64,000 bases of DNA from Romboutsia sedimentorum (GTDB lineage: Bacteria; Bacillota; Clostridia; Peptostreptococcales; Peptostreptococcaceae), in contig NZ_JASKYM010000001.1 of assembly GCF_030131845.1 (NCBI RefSeq), positions 248,001 through 312,000 of the forward strand, given 5' to 3'. Every line of letters begins with the position of its first letter. The first letter of the stretch is position 1. The notes under the pieces were generated by a model. It was not told the origin of the DNA and searched no databases. It worked only from the letters and a program-made list of their open reading frames with translations. The position numbers and the translations under genes were made by a program. Shown in pieces: positions 25,031 through 35,153 of the stretch.

Positions 25031-26490
25031 TTTTTTGTTTCTTTTTTTAGTTTAACATTTGGTTCGCTTGGTAATCCAAACTTCGGTATAAATCTATCAA
25101 GCCCTGTTAATGTTAATATAAGTATTGATCCAACTGTAACAAATGCCATAATATTATACTTTATAATATCAAATGCTACGAAATTGTGAAGTGGATATAC
25201 AGCTGTTAATATTCCTAAATAGAACATTATATAAACATGCCATGGTATTAATTGAGAACCAAACACTCCTAGGGAACTAGAGAAAGTAGCATTTCTTAAA
25301 CGCAGTTGATATAAATCCTCTTCACTACCCTCTACATTCTTTTCAACTAATTCTTTAGTTATAGGCCCTACTGTAACAATTTGTGCCATTTCATCTGCAA
25401 GTGCAGCATTTCCTACTAAACATAATAAACCATTCATAAACATTAATTGTTTTACATTTCTAGCAAGGTACATAACTAAATTTGATAATGGTTCAAAAGC
25501 CTTCATCTTAGACATTATTCCACCGAACGCTCCAACCCACATCATCATTACTATAACCCAAGAACCTGCATCTGCAAATCCTGACTTCATTAACTCTAAG
25601 AATCCATTTAAAGATTCTACAGTTCCTGCAAAAGTACCAAATAGGAATGATGATACTATACCAATACCTAGACATACTAGTGTCGGTAATCCCTTAATTG
25701 CTACTACTAACACTAATATTAGTGGTATCGCCATATAATATGGTACGCCTTCTTTTACTTGATTTAATAATTCTACTGCCGATGGTCTTGCAGCTTCTAA
25801 ATCAACCATTACTTGAGGTGGTATTTGTTCTATTGCCAATGCAGCATTTGCAGCATCTGTTGGTAATCCCATTGATACGCTCAATCCATATATGATTATT
25901 ATTGATATTACTAGACATATTATAGACCATGGTCCTTGAGATTTAATTCTATCTATTACCTCAACATCCTGTATACCAGAACTTACAACTGTTGTATCTG
26001 ATATAAGTCCTATATTGTCTCCAAAGCAAGCTCCCCCAGCTATTGATGCAGTTGTTAATAATATATCTCCACCAACCATATGGTTTAACCATAAAAATAT
26101 TGGAGCACATGCTGCAAAAGTTCCCCATGAAGTCCCAGTAGCTACTGAAAGTACACCAGTAACTATAAATGCAACTACTGCAACAGTTCTACCTGTTACA
26201 CCTAGTAAAAGTGCTATATTAACTATAGAAGCTCCAACGCCTGTAGACATAAATGCTTCAGCCATTGCATAAGCAAGCATTAATATAAAGAAAACTAAAT
26301 TTAACTCTTTTACATTATCAACTGCACAATCAACTAAATCATTAAACTTCAACTTATCTGTTATTGAAGCTACAACAAATGCATATATTGTAGCTATTGG
26401 TGCTGCTATTAAGCAGTCTACTTTAAAAATCATTAAACCTGCTAATACAAATACTGGTGAAAACTTAAACAATCCAACTAAAATATTCAC
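24991..26490 (-). CDS. NhaC-family Na+/H+ antiporter-like transporter, probably lysine-linked
   Basis: 499 residues with about 11-12 membrane segments. The start appears to be GTG (26490) behind AAGGGGG. NhaC-family text includes GTSWGTFAACAPIFLW, GGACFGDNIGLISDTTVVSS and NAALADEMAQIVTVGP. NhaC-like carriers occur in many lysine fermentation loci, where they are thought to import lysine or exchange it for cations; the assignment here rests on position at the end of the kam operon. The last residues (ETANIVKKQLT) are shaped by the 20-bp tandem repeat. Confidence 0.87.
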   Translation of the reverse strand: MNILVGLFKFSPVFVLAGLMIFKVDCLIAAPIATIYAFVVASITDKLKFNDLVDCAVDNVKELNLVFFILMLAYAMAEAFMSTGVGASIVNIALLLGVTGRTVAVVAFIVTGVLSVATGTSWGTFAACAPIFLWLNHMVGGDILLTTASIAGGACFGDNIGLISDTTVVSSGIQDVEVIDRIKSQGPWSIICLVISIIIIYGLSVSMGLPTDAANAALAIEQIPPQVMVDLEAARPSAVELLNQVKEGVPYYMAIPLILVLVVAIKGLPTLVCLGIGIVSSFLFGTFAGTVESLNGFLELMKSGFADAGSWVIVMMMWVGAFGGIMSKMKAFEPLSNLVMYLARNVKQLMFMNGLLCLVGNAALADEMAQIVTVGPITKELVEKNVEGSEEDLYQLRLRNATFSSSLGVFGSQLIPWHVYIMFYLGILTAVYPLHNFVAFDIIKYNIMAFVTVGSILILTLTGLDRFIPKFGLPSEPNVKLKKETKNQETANIVKKQLT

Positions 26491-26525
26491 GACGGAATAT
26501 GCCCCCTTAATATAATCCTTTTTTA

Positions 26526-27311
26526 CTATACTAGATTTCTATTAACTAATTCTTCTACAAAGAAACTTCCAACATCTTGTGCAAACTTTCCTGGTCCAAA
26601 TCCTGCATCATATCCTAGTTCTTTTGCAAGTTCATGATTTATTCTAGGTCCTCCACAAAGAAGTACAACCTTATCACGAAGACCTTCTGCTTCTAATAAC
26701 TCTACTAAGTTAGTTAAATTTTCTATATGAATATTCTTTTGAGTTACAGTCTGAGAAACTAATAATACATCTGCTTTAAGCTCTACTGCTCTTTTTATAA
26801 ATTCTTCATTTGGAACCTGACTACCTAAATTATATGCTTCTACTCCTTTATATCTTTCTAATCCGTAGTTTCCTGCATACCCCTTCATGTTCATTATTGC
26901 ATCTATACCAACAGTATGTGCATCTGTACCAGTACTAGCTCCAACTACTACTACATCTCTTTTTATACTTGATTTTATATAATTTTCTATTTCATATTTA
27001 TCCATCGTATTTTCTTGTGCTACTTCTACATGTATATCTTCATAGTTTATACCTTTTTCTAAACTTCCATATGCTACATATAATGTAAATTCACTATCTA
27101 GTGCTTTATGATGAGCAACATTTATATCAGAAAGCCCCATATTTTTAGCTGTAAGTTTTGCAGCTTCTATACCTCTTTCATCATCCTTTATAGGTAATGT
27201 AAAACTTACTTGCACCTTAGCATCATTTAAAGTATCTCCATATGGTTTTACATCTTTTAAATCAAGGTTCTTATCGTATTCTTTATTTTCCATTGAATAT
27301 AATCCGCTCAT
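26526..27311 (-). CDS. kamE: Lysine 5,6-aminomutase, beta (cobalamin) subunit
   Basis: 261 residues. With KamD it moves the terminal amino group of beta-lysine (or D-lysine) from C6 to C5, using adenosylcobalamin and PLP. The C-terminal cobalamin domain carries GTDAHTVGIDAI (DxHxxG motif, cobalt-ligating His), with GSQVPNEEFIKRAVE and LLCGGPR later. The PLP Lys lies in the N-terminal half region that closes over the alpha subunit. Its ATG overlaps the kamD stop region (shared base at 27311), indicating coupled translation. Confidence 0.95.
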   Translation of the reverse strand: MSGLYSMENKEYDKNLDLKDVKPYGDTLNDAKVQVSFTLPIKDDERGIEAAKLTAKNMGLSDINVAHHKALDSEFTLYVAYGSLEKGINYEDIHVEVAQENTMDKYEIENYIKSSIKRDVVVVGASTGTDAHTVGIDAIMNMKGYAGNYGLERYKGVEAYNLGSQVPNEEFIKRAVELKADVLLVSQTVTQKNIHIENLTNLVELLEAEGLRDKVVLLCGGPRINHELAKELGYDAGFGPGKFAQDVGSFFVEELVNRNLV

Positions 27312-28888
27312 TAACAGCTACCCCCTAACACTAACTCTTTTTCTAACATTAACTCTACAAATGGATTAAAGTATACATTCTCTTTCATAACAACTCCATC
27401 AAGTCCTTTTCCACCATCAACTGGTCTCTTTATTCCAGCAAACTTTCCTTGTTCTAATGTTTTAAATAATCCTTCTCTTTCTATCTCAGCTATTAACTCA
27501 TATGCTTTATGTAGTACTTCATTAACTCTAGTGCACATGATACCATCTTTTTTAAATTCTATTTCACTACCTAAGTCTTTCATAGTATTGAATATATATT
27601 GAGCGTTATCTATAGATATAGCTCTATCTGATATAAATGGTGTATGTATAGCCTCTGTAAGCATTCCTAATAAATGAAGCTTTTGACCTGTCATTATTGT
27701 TACCATATTAAATAATGCATCTTGAACTTGACCTTTAAATATATCACCAGTCATAAACTTAGTAGGTGGCATATATTTAAGTGGAGCTTTAGGGAATATT
27801 TCTCTAGCCATTTGAGCTTGAGCTAATTCATATAAGAATCCATTTTCAACATCTGGACTTATTTCAAATGCATGACCAAGACCCATTTGTTCCTCTGGAA
27901 TACCTGCTATTAAAGCAAACTGCTCATTTATAAATTGTGATGCAAGTACAGTATGTGCTTCTTCTACTGCATCTGCTGTTGTTAAGTAGTTGTCTTCACC
28001 AGTATTGATTATAACCCCAGCATATCCATTTATTATTCTTGAGAAGTATTGATCTATCATAGTTCTCTTCATATTTATATCTCTAAATAATATTCCGTAT
28101 AATGCATCATTAAGCATAACATCTAATCTATTTTGAGCTCCTAATGCTGCTATTTCTGGCATACATAATCCTGAACAGTAGTTACAAAGTCTTATATATC
28201 TTCCTAATTCTTTTCCAACATTATCTAGTGCTTCTCTCATTAATCTAAAGTTTTCACCTGTTGCAAAAGTCCCTCCAAATCCTTCAGTAGTAGCACCATG
28301 TGGTACAAAATCAAGTAAACTTTGTCCTGTTGTTCTGATAACTGCTATTATATCTGCTCCTTGCTTAGCCGCAGCTACTGCTTGAGTAATATCTTCGTAT
28401 ATATTACCTGTTGCAACTATTAAATATAAATATGGACCAGTTTTATCTCCATACTCATTTAAGAATTCTTCTCTTTTATTTCTATTTTCTTTTATTTGAT
28501 TTACACTACTTTTAGCTATTTCATTTATTTTAAGCTTAACTTCAAATACATCGTTTTCCTTAAGTGAAGATAAGTCTAATTCTCCTTTAGATACTTGTTG
28601 TGCTATTTCTTGTGGATTAAGACCTGTGTTTATCATAGCATTACCTATATAGTAAGCAACACCCATTCCTAAAGATCCATTATTAGAATTTTTTATACTA
28701 TCTACAATTAGATTTGGAAGTGGTACACCAAATTCATCTACACCGTCTATTCCAAGTAATCTTAGTATAGTTCTTTCAACAGTTACTGTAGTATGCTTAT
28801 TTATAAATTCTTGCGTGTCTAATGCTATGTTTTGTGCTGATTTACGAGCTTTCTCAACTATACTGAAATCTAAATTTAACTTACTCAT
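27311..28888 (-). CDS. kamD: Lysine 5,6-aminomutase, alpha subunit
   Basis: 525 residues, the normal size. TIM-barrel catalytic subunit that binds PLP/substrate and the upper face of adenosylcobalamin supplied by KamE. Typical segments: LLGIDGVDEFGVPLPN, AAAKQGADIIAVIRTTGQ, LLDFVPHGATTEGFGGTFATG (in part), and MTGQKLHLLGMLTEAIHTP. Ribosome site AAGGGGG. It is followed immediately by kamE and preceded by the reactivase genes, consistent with one fermentation operon. Confidence 0.95.
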   Translation of the reverse strand: MSKLNLDFSIVEKARKSAQNIALDTQEFINKHTTVTVERTILRLLGIDGVDEFGVPLPNLIVDSIKNSNNGSLGMGVAYYIGNAMINTGLNPQEIAQQVSKGELDLSSLKENDVFEVKLKINEIAKSSVNQIKENRNKREEFLNEYGDKTGPYLYLIVATGNIYEDITQAVAAAKQGADIIAVIRTTGQSLLDFVPHGATTEGFGGTFATGENFRLMREALDNVGKELGRYIRLCNYCSGLCMPEIAALGAQNRLDVMLNDALYGILFRDINMKRTMIDQYFSRIINGYAGVIINTGEDNYLTTADAVEEAHTVLASQFINEQFALIAGIPEEQMGLGHAFEISPDVENGFLYELAQAQMAREIFPKAPLKYMPPTKFMTGDIFKGQVQDALFNMVTIMTGQKLHLLGMLTEAIHTPFISDRAISIDNAQYIFNTMKDLGSEIEFKKDGIMCTRVNEVLHKAYELIAEIEREGLFKTLEQGKFAGIKRPVDGGKGLDGVVMKENVYFNPFVELMLEKELVLGGSC

Positions 28889-28906
28889 ATTATCCCCCTT
28901 AGCTTC

Positions 28907-30346
28907 CTATTCGCTTAATTTATTTGCTATATTAATTATTTCATTATCAAGACCCAATAACTTACATATATTTATAGCATCTTTTGGAACTTTCGTTTCT
29001 TTGCTTACTTTTTCCATTCTATAGTCCATATACTCTTGAAGTATTTTTACTCCATTTGAACTTTTATCTTTACCTATCCTTAAATCTATTTGACGTTTTA
29101 AACCTTCAAAGTTTACATTTTTCAGTCCTATTACCTGATAATAGTCAACGTCACTAATGTTTATATCGTCTAAGTGAGTAGATATTAAGCTTATTGAATT
29201 ATACTGTTTAAAATATTCACATATTGATTTTAAAAGTAATCTACCTTCTATTGGATTAGTTCCTCTTGCAAATTCATCTAATGCTATGAATCCATCTCTT
29301 ATCTTAATGAGCTTTGTTATTTCCTTTAATTTTATTATCTCTGCTCCAAAGGTACTTAAACCTTTGTTTATGTCTTGCATATCATCACTTACTAAATATA
29401 TAAAGTCTAATATACATAAGTTAGCTTCTTTAGCAAATACAAAAAATCCACATTGAAATAAATATAAATTAAGTGCTATAGTTTTCATACTTACACTTTT
29501 TCCACCCATGTTAGCTCCACTTATTATAGTTATTTTATTGTCAATTTCTATACTTATTGGTATGTATTGCTTTCCTTGTGAATCTAAAATTCTTTGAATA
29601 TTTGGATTTACAAGATCTTTAAAATAAATTTTATTGTCTTCATTTATACTTGGTTTTATAGCATTATACTTTATTGCTAAATCAGCTTTTGCAATAAGCA
29701 AATCTAATTTTCCTATATTAGTTATATTTTCTTTTACATCTATTAAATAATTGTATAGTTGTTCAGTTAAAGCTTTTCTTATTTTTAGGACTTCTTCCTC
29801 TTCTTGAATAACTATCTCAAGTCTTTTCTTTTTTAATTTTTCTATGTTTTTTATCTCTGTTGAACTAAATATTTCTTTTTCTACGTTAAGCTTATTTTGC
29901 CTTATACGTAATAATCGTTTGCTATAAGCTCCATATATTTGAAAGGTTGTTAGCTTCAAATCCTCTGGATCTAATAGTTTTACAACTTTCTCTAAACTAT
30001 TAAAATTTATATAGTCTACATCTATATTTAACTTTAAATAGTATTGCATTATTTTATTAACGTTTATAGCAAAGCTTTTAATTTCAAATAACTCTAGTTC
30101 ATCTAATATATTTTTATTTTCTAGCCTTACAATTGTATTTTTAATATTTTTTACTTTACAGAATTCATATTGTATATTATCATATACCACTTTATTTTTT
30201 TTTAAGCTACTAATCATGCCTTCAACATAGCTCAGTTCTTTTATCAACTTAAGCTTATTTTCTTTTTTATATATCTTGATATTACATTTTTCTATTTCTC
30301 CATATGGTGTAATAGTATTTACTTCGTTTGTTATAAATGATTTAAT
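28907..30346 (-). CDS. kamC: Lysine 5,6-aminomutase reactivase ATPase, MutS-like
   Basis: MutS C-terminal-type ATPase. Walker A ISGANMGGKSVSMKT, Walker B GFIALDEFARGTNP, and a following STHLDD switch are clear. From memory, NCBI names this family KamC: with KamB it likely releases inactive cobalamin from the aminomutase. The first usable standard start is TTG 30247 (446 aa), but the frame is open 33 codons further and carries plausible protein (KSFITNEVNTITPYGEIEKC). AAGGTG lies five bases before an ATT at 30346, 33 bases after the kamB stop. I give that longer form (479 aa); an ATT start is rare and unproven. Confidence 0.8.
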   Translation of the reverse strand: MKSFITNEVNTITPYGEIEKCNIKIYKKENKLKLIKELSYVEGMISSLKKNKVVYDNIQYEFCKVKNIKNTIVRLENKNILDELELFEIKSFAINVNKIMQYYLKLNIDVDYINFNSLEKVVKLLDPEDLKLTTFQIYGAYSKRLLRIRQNKLNVEKEIFSSTEIKNIEKLKKKRLEIVIQEEEEVLKIRKALTEQLYNYLIDVKENITNIGKLDLLIAKADLAIKYNAIKPSINEDNKIYFKDLVNPNIQRILDSQGKQYIPISIEIDNKITIISGANMGGKSVSMKTIALNLYLFQCGFFVFAKEANLCILDFIYLVSDDMQDINKGLSTFGAEIIKLKEITKLIKIRDGFIALDEFARGTNPIEGRLLLKSICEYFKQYNSISLISTHLDDINISDVDYYQVIGLKNVNFEGLKRQIDLRIGKDKSSNGVKILQEYMDYRMEKVSKETKVPKDAINICKLLGLDNEIINIANKLSE

Positions 30347-30379
30347 ATGATCACCTTCTTGTTCCTAAAAGCTTATTTT

Positions 30380-31399
30380 CTAAAAATTCATTACATTAAA
30401 TACTTTTACATCAGTCTTACTTTGTATAGTATCTATAAAATATTTTTCATCAAAGCTATAACCTTCTATAGAAGTTGGGTTTATACTTATTCCTATTAAG
30501 TTTACTTTATTTATTGCTCTAATGTTGCCTTTAAGCTTTATAAACTTTTCAAATACATCTTTTTCTAAAAATATTTTTGTGCTATCCTCAACTAATATAG
30601 TTATGTTCTTGTAATCTTTTCCACTTCTTAGCATTGTGTTTATAAAGTCATCAGTAACTATTCCATTAAAAACTATATACTTAGTATTTTTATCTATACT
30701 GTCTATAATTTCTTTTGAAGAGCTTAAAGTTGTATTAATATCTAAGCTTTTATATGTATAATCATCGTTTACTACACTAACCTTTTTACACTTTATATTT
30801 TCATAAACTTCATAAAATTTATTATCGTTAACTTTATCAAGATTTAAAATATTAGCTTCATATACAATTTTTTCTATAGCCTTATTAATATCTTTATTTA
30901 TTACAGCTCCACTACAAAATATAGTTGATTCTGTTATTGATGGTGAGCCTAATGTTTTTCTAGATAAAGCTCCATCCACTATACTCAAATCTGCTCCATA
31001 ATGCTTTAGCCTATCACATACATATTTTATCTGAGTATTTATAGATGGACCTGCAAGTTCTATATATCCATCACTTAAAGATTTAAATATAACTATATTT
31101 CCTAGAGGTGTTGTTATATTTGTTAGTTCTAAAATTTCTTTTGTTATATCACTTCCTAAAACTAAACTACTGGCTGTGGCTATTATTGTATTTCTATTTA
31201 CATATATTCTAGGTTTATAAGTTTTAGTAACTACATCTACACCTTCTCCATCTACTCCAATTGAGGTAAGACCCAGTACTATGTTTTTACTTATACACTC
31301 TTTAAGTATGTAATTTAGGGTAGTAGTTTTTCCAACATTCTTATAATTACCTATAATCGACATACTTTTATATTTTAGTATTTCTCTTAGTTTATTCAT
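30380..31399 (-). CDS. kamB: Lysine 5,6-aminomutase reactivase subunit
   Basis: 339 residues. It has an early P-loop-like segment SIIGNYKNVGKTTTLNYIL (GxxxxGKT), a GLTSIGVDGEGVDVVTK stretch and many hydrophobic strands. The family is found only beside kamC/kamD/kamE and is thought to help reactivate the aminomutase; that role is from family naming as I recall it. AAGGA precedes the ATG. A strong hairpin separates it from kamA upstream. Confidence 0.85.
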   Translation of the reverse strand: MNKLREILKYKSMSIIGNYKNVGKTTTLNYILKECISKNIVLGLTSIGVDGEGVDVVTKTYKPRIYVNRNTIIATASSLVLGSDITKEILELTNITTPLGNIVIFKSLSDGYIELAGPSINTQIKYVCDRLKHYGADLSIVDGALSRKTLGSPSITESTIFCSGAVINKDINKAIEKIVYEANILNLDKVNDNKFYEVYENIKCKKVSVVNDDYTYKSLDINTTLSSSKEIIDSIDKNTKYIVFNGIVTDDFINTMLRSGKDYKNITILVEDSTKIFLEKDVFEKFIKLKGNIRAINKVNLIGISINPTSIEGYSFDEKYFIDTIQSKTDVKVFNVMNF

Positions 31400-31449
31400 A
31401 TTTTATTCCTTATAAATTTAATTTCAATAAGCGATGTATACTTTTATTA

Positions 31450-31488
31450 GCAAAAGATATTATAGCTTAATTCTATAATATCTTTTGC
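31450..31488 (-). promoter_or_regulatory. Long perfect hairpin between kamA and kamB
   Basis: A 16-bp perfect inverted repeat (31450-31465 and 31473-31488) with a 7-base loop. It is not followed by a T-run on the minus strand, so it may be an mRNA processing or stability element, or a partial terminator that lowers expression of the genes after kamA. Confidence 0.7.
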
Positions 31489-31503
31489 CTTGTAGTTTTT
31501 ATA

Positions 31504-32754
31504 TTAACCTAATTGAGCAGATAACTCTCTTTTCTTTCTTTCTAATTCAGTTGGTTCAAGTGTCATTCTTTCATTAGTTAAAAGTCCAGCTACTCCTACC
31601 TTATGAACTTCTTTTTCTCCTCTACAAACTTCACATTGACATGTATGGCTGTAATTGTGTGGCTCTGAGTATGTTGTTATAACACCTTCAAAGTTTCTAA
31701 GTATTACTTTATCATGACTTTGAGATATTACATAGTTTGGCATAACTGGCGTTTTACCACCACCACCTGGTGCATCTACAACAAATGTTGGTACACAGTA
31801 CCCTGATGTATGACCTCTTAAGCCTTCTATTATTTCTATACCTTTAGAAACAGGAGTTCTAAAGTGCTCTATACCGTTAGATAAGTCACATTGATAAATG
31901 TAGTATGGTCTAACTCTTATTTTTACTAAATCGTTAACTAGTTTTTTCATAACATGCATACAGTCATTTACTCCACGTAATAAAACACTTTGGTTTCCTA
32001 GAGGTATACCTGCATTTGCCATTTTTTCACAAGCCTCTTTAGACTCTGGTGTTATTTCGTTTGGATGGTTAAAGTGAGTATTTAACCATACTGGATGATA
32101 TTTCTTAAGCATATTCACTAAACCATCAGTTATTCTTTGAGGCATAACTACTGGAGCTCTACTTCCTATTCTTATTATTTCAACGTGTGGTATTTCTCTT
32201 AATTTACTTATTATGTATTCTAATCTTTCATCACTCATTAAAAGTGCGTCTCCACCTGATAATAATACGTCTCTTATAACTGGTGTATTTCTTATATATT
32301 CTATAGCTTTATCTATTCTATCTACTGGTTGAGCTCCATCATTTTGACCAGCAAATCTTCTTCTTGTACAGTGTCTACAGTACATTGCACATTGATCAGT
32401 GATTAATATTAATGCTCTATCTGGGTATCTATGAGTAAGTCCTGGTACTGGTGAATCTCCATCTTCATGAAGTGGGTCATCTAAGTCAGCATCAGAAACT
32501 TTAAGTTCTGATGATACTGGTATTGCTTGCTTTCTTATTGGATCATTTGGGTTTGTAGGATCAATTAATGATAAGTAGTATGGAGTTATACTCATTCTTA
32601 AAGTTTTAAGACATTCGTGAACTCCTTGTTCTTCACTTTCTGTAAGTGGTATATATTTTTTAAGTTCTTCAACAGTTGTTATTCTATTTTTAACTTGCCA
32701 ATTCCAATCATTCCATAATTCATTACTAACATCTTTAAATATTTTTCTCTCCAT
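31504..32754 (-). CDS. kamA: L-lysine 2,3-aminomutase
   Basis: 416 residues, as in Clostridium subterminale. Radical SAM and PLP enzyme that makes L-beta-lysine, the first step. The cluster motif is ITDQCAMYCRHCTRRRF (CxxxCxxC), the PLP Lys is in PGGGGKTPVMPNYV, and the C-terminal zinc cysteines are in HTCQCEVCRGE. The N-terminus WNDWNWQVKNRI is diagnostic. Ribosome site TAGGGGG. It follows kdd by 17 bases in the transcript. Confidence 0.97.
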   Translation of the reverse strand: MERKIFKDVSNELWNDWNWQVKNRITTVEELKKYIPLTESEEQGVHECLKTLRMSITPYYLSLIDPTNPNDPIRKQAIPVSSELKVSDADLDDPLHEDGDSPVPGLTHRYPDRALILITDQCAMYCRHCTRRRFAGQNDGAQPVDRIDKAIEYIRNTPVIRDVLLSGGDALLMSDERLEYIISKLREIPHVEIIRIGSRAPVVMPQRITDGLVNMLKKYHPVWLNTHFNHPNEITPESKEACEKMANAGIPLGNQSVLLRGVNDCMHVMKKLVNDLVKIRVRPYYIYQCDLSNGIEHFRTPVSKGIEIIEGLRGHTSGYCVPTFVVDAPGGGGKTPVMPNYVISQSHDKVILRNFEGVITTYSEPHNYSHTCQCEVCRGEKEVHKVGVAGLLTNERMTLEPTELERKKRELSAQLG

Positions 32755-32771
32755 GATTATTTACCCCCTAA

Positions 32772-33803
32772 TTATACATATAATTTTTTGAATATATTTT
32801 TTAAAGTTTCACTTTCTCTTAATGCTGTTAATGTAACATCTGCATGCCCCTTAGTGTATCCATTTCCTATTATCATATCTACATCTTTACCAACCCCTTC
32901 AGCTCCAAGAGCTGCTTTTGTAAATGCAGTTGCCATTGAGAAGAAATATACTACTCCTCCATCTCTAACTGGTAATATTGTACTCATTTCTGTGTTAGAA
33001 ACATTTACACAGTTTATAGATAAATCTACTTCTTTACCATTGTTTACTTCTAATACTTTATTTAAAACTGCATTAGGATTTTGAGCATCTACTATTATTG
33101 CTTCATCAACAAGATCATTTTCTTTTATAAATTCTGCTTGTTCACTATTTATTACAAGCCCTATTACTTTACCTGTCTTACCTGCTTTTTTTCTAGCTTC
33201 ATAACAGCAAAGCATTCCAGACTTACCAGCAGCCCCCAGTATTAAAACACTCTGACCTTCCTTAACTAACTTTTGAGTTTGAGCAGGTGCTCCTGCTACG
33301 TCTAAAGCAGCTAGTGCTAATGTTTCTTCCATATCTGTTGGTAATTTTGCGTATATACCACTTTCAAATAATATCGCTTTCCCTTTTATTTCAACTCTAT
33401 CTATATCTGACTTTATATCTATTATTTCTTCTATTTTTAATGGTGTTAATGATAGGGAAACAAGTGTAGCTATCTTATCCCCTACTTTTAAATCTATATT
33501 TCCTTCTAAATCAGAACCTATCTTTTCTATAGTTCCTATTAACATTCCTCCAGAACCTGTTACTGGATTTTGCATTTTACCTTTTTCTTCTACTATTTCT
33601 AGTATTTTTGATTTTATTTTTTCTATATCATGATTACACTCTTCTTCTATTTGAGTAAAACTTGCTGAATCTATATTTAAAGCTTGAACATCTATTAATA
33701 TTTCATTATCATATATGTTCATATCATTACTTATTTTTTTAGCTGGTTGAGGTAGAACGTTTTCCCCTAGTACTCTATGTGTCCCATACTTACATCCTTT
33801 CAT
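32772..33803 (-). CDS. kdd: L-erythro-3,5-diaminohexanoate dehydrogenase
   Basis: 343 residues. It oxidises 3,5-diaminohexanoate to 3-keto-5-aminohexanoate with NAD+. It has a medium-chain dehydrogenase-like layout with a Rossmann motif LILGAAGKSGMLC and opens with GCKYGTHRVLGENVLPQPA, typical of Kdd. Ribosome site AAGGGGG. Position between the CoA-transferase and kamA genes supports the assignment. Confidence 0.93.
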   Translation of the reverse strand: MKGCKYGTHRVLGENVLPQPAKKISNDMNIYDNEILIDVQALNIDSASFTQIEEECNHDIEKIKSKILEIVEEKGKMQNPVTGSGGMLIGTIEKIGSDLEGNIDLKVGDKIATLVSLSLTPLKIEEIIDIKSDIDRVEIKGKAILFESGIYAKLPTDMEETLALAALDVAGAPAQTQKLVKEGQSVLILGAAGKSGMLCCYEARKKAGKTGKVIGLVINSEQAEFIKENDLVDEAIIVDAQNPNAVLNKVLEVNNGKEVDLSINCVNVSNTEMSTILPVRDGGVVYFFSMATAFTKAALGAEGVGKDVDMIIGNGYTKGHADVTLTALRESETLKNIFKKLYV

Positions 33804-33818
33804 CTTTATACCCCCTTG

Positions 33819-34478
33819 TTATATTGTTTGCATTTCTCTACGTACTAAATCATCTGATATGATTAAGTCTGCCTCAGTCATTTCTATTAACTCTTCAACA
33901 GTTACCCCTTCACTGATCTCTGTTACAAGTAATCCATTTTCAGTTACTTTCATAACAGCAAGTTCAGTTACTATCATATCAACTACATTCTTTGCAGTTA
34001 ATGGAAGAGTACAATTTTTAAGTATTTTAGATTTTCCTTTTGCAGTATGTAGCATTGCAACTATTACTTTCTTAGCACCAACTACTAAATCCATAGCTCC
34101 TCCCATACCAGGAACCATTTTTCCAGGAACTATCCAGTTAGCTAAGTTTCCATTTTGATCTACTTCTAAAGCTCCTAGTACTGTTACATCAACATGTCCT
34201 CCCCTGATTAATCCAAAAGACATTGCTGTATCAAAGAAAGCTCCATCATCATTTATAGTTACATACTGCCCACCTGCATTTATTGTATCTAAATCTATTT
34301 CATCTTTATCTGCAACTTTTCCCATTCCAACCATTCCGTTTTCTGATTGGAAAGTTACACTTATTCCATCTTCAATATAATTTGCAGTTAAAGTTGGAAG
34401 TCCTATTCCTAGGTTTATTAATTGGCCATTTTCAAACTCTTTGGCAACCCTTCTTGCTATAATTTCTTTAGGATTCAT
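33819..34478 (-). CDS. atoA: CoA-transferase beta subunit (butyryl-CoA:acetoacetate type)
   Basis: 219 residues, CoA-transferase family I beta subunit. The catalytic Glu lies in the SENGMVGMG motif (FQSENGMVG), followed by [19 protein letters not shown] and GMGGAMDLV. With the alpha subunit it moves CoA from butyryl-CoA to acetoacetate, which feeds thiolysis. AGGAGG upstream; its ATG directly follows the alpha subunit stop (34479). Confidence 0.93.
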   Translation of the reverse strand: MNPKEIIARRVAKEFENGQLINLGIGLPTLTANYIEDGISVTFQSENGMVGMGKVADKDEIDLDTINAGGQYVTINDDGAFFDTAMSFGLIRGGHVDVTVLGALEVDQNGNLANWIVPGKMVPGMGGAMDLVVGAKKVIVAMLHTAKGKSKILKNCTLPLTAKNVVDMIVTELAVMKVTENGLLVTEISEGVTVEELIEMTEADLIISDDLVRREMQTI

Positions 34479-35132
34479 TTAATTAGCCTCCTTTACAATG
34501 TAATCTACTACTACACCTGGAGTCATAATCATTTCCTTATTAATTTCACCAGTATTTACAAATTCTTCTGCTTCAACAATTACAATATCACTTGCCATTG
34601 CTATCATTGGATTAAAGTTTTTAGTAGTTCCTTTGTACATTGTGTTACCAAATTCATCTACTATACTACCCTTAACAAGTGCTACATCTGCTCTTAATGG
34701 GTGTTCTAACAAGTACTCTTTATTATTAATACTTATTTTTTCTTTATTTTCCTCTACTAATGTTCCTACTCCAGTTGGAGTTAATATTCCACCTAAGCCA
34801 AAACCTCCTGCTCTTACTCTTTCTATAAGAGTTCCTTGTGGAGATAATTCTACTTCAAGCTTACCTTCATTCATTAACTGACCAGTTTGTGCATTAGTTC
34901 CAATATGTGAAGCTATAACTTTCTTTACTTGATTATTTACTATCAATCTTCCTATACCTCTATCGACAAAGGAAGTGTCATTTCCTATTATGGTTAAATT
35001 TTTAACGTCTGATTGTATAAGTGCATCTATAAGTTTCTCACCAGTACCACATCCTAAAAATCCACCTATCATAATAGTCATATCGTCTTTAAAAATATCT
35101 TTTAATTTTTCTAAAGATATTACCTTATTCAT
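34479..35132 (-). CDS. atoD: CoA-transferase alpha subunit (butyryl-CoA:acetoacetate type)
   Basis: 217 residues. Family I alpha subunit with the CoA-binding GGFLGCGTGEKLIDAL segment and VDRGIGRLIVNNQVKKVIASHIG (in part), FGLGGILTPTGVGT. Partner of the next gene. Ribosome site TAGGGGG. The Kce gene is 21 bases upstream, so translation is closely linked to the fermentation operon. Confidence 0.93.
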   Translation of the reverse strand: MNKVISLEKLKDIFKDDMTIMIGGFLGCGTGEKLIDALIQSDVKNLTIIGNDTSFVDRGIGRLIVNNQVKKVIASHIGTNAQTGQLMNEGKLEVELSPQGTLIERVRAGGFGLGGILTPTGVGTLVEENKEKISINNKEYLLEHPLRADVALVKGSIVDEFGNTMYKGTTKNFNPMIAMASDIVIVEAEEFVNTGEINKEMIMTPGVVVDYIVKEAN

Positions 35133-35153
35133 GTTTTTTCCCCCTAATATATT

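Noticed and set aside
24991-26490. Calling the NhaC-type gene a plain Na+/H+ antiporter
   Set aside because: It is the last gene in the lysine fermentation block, so a lysine-linked role is more likely, though not proven.
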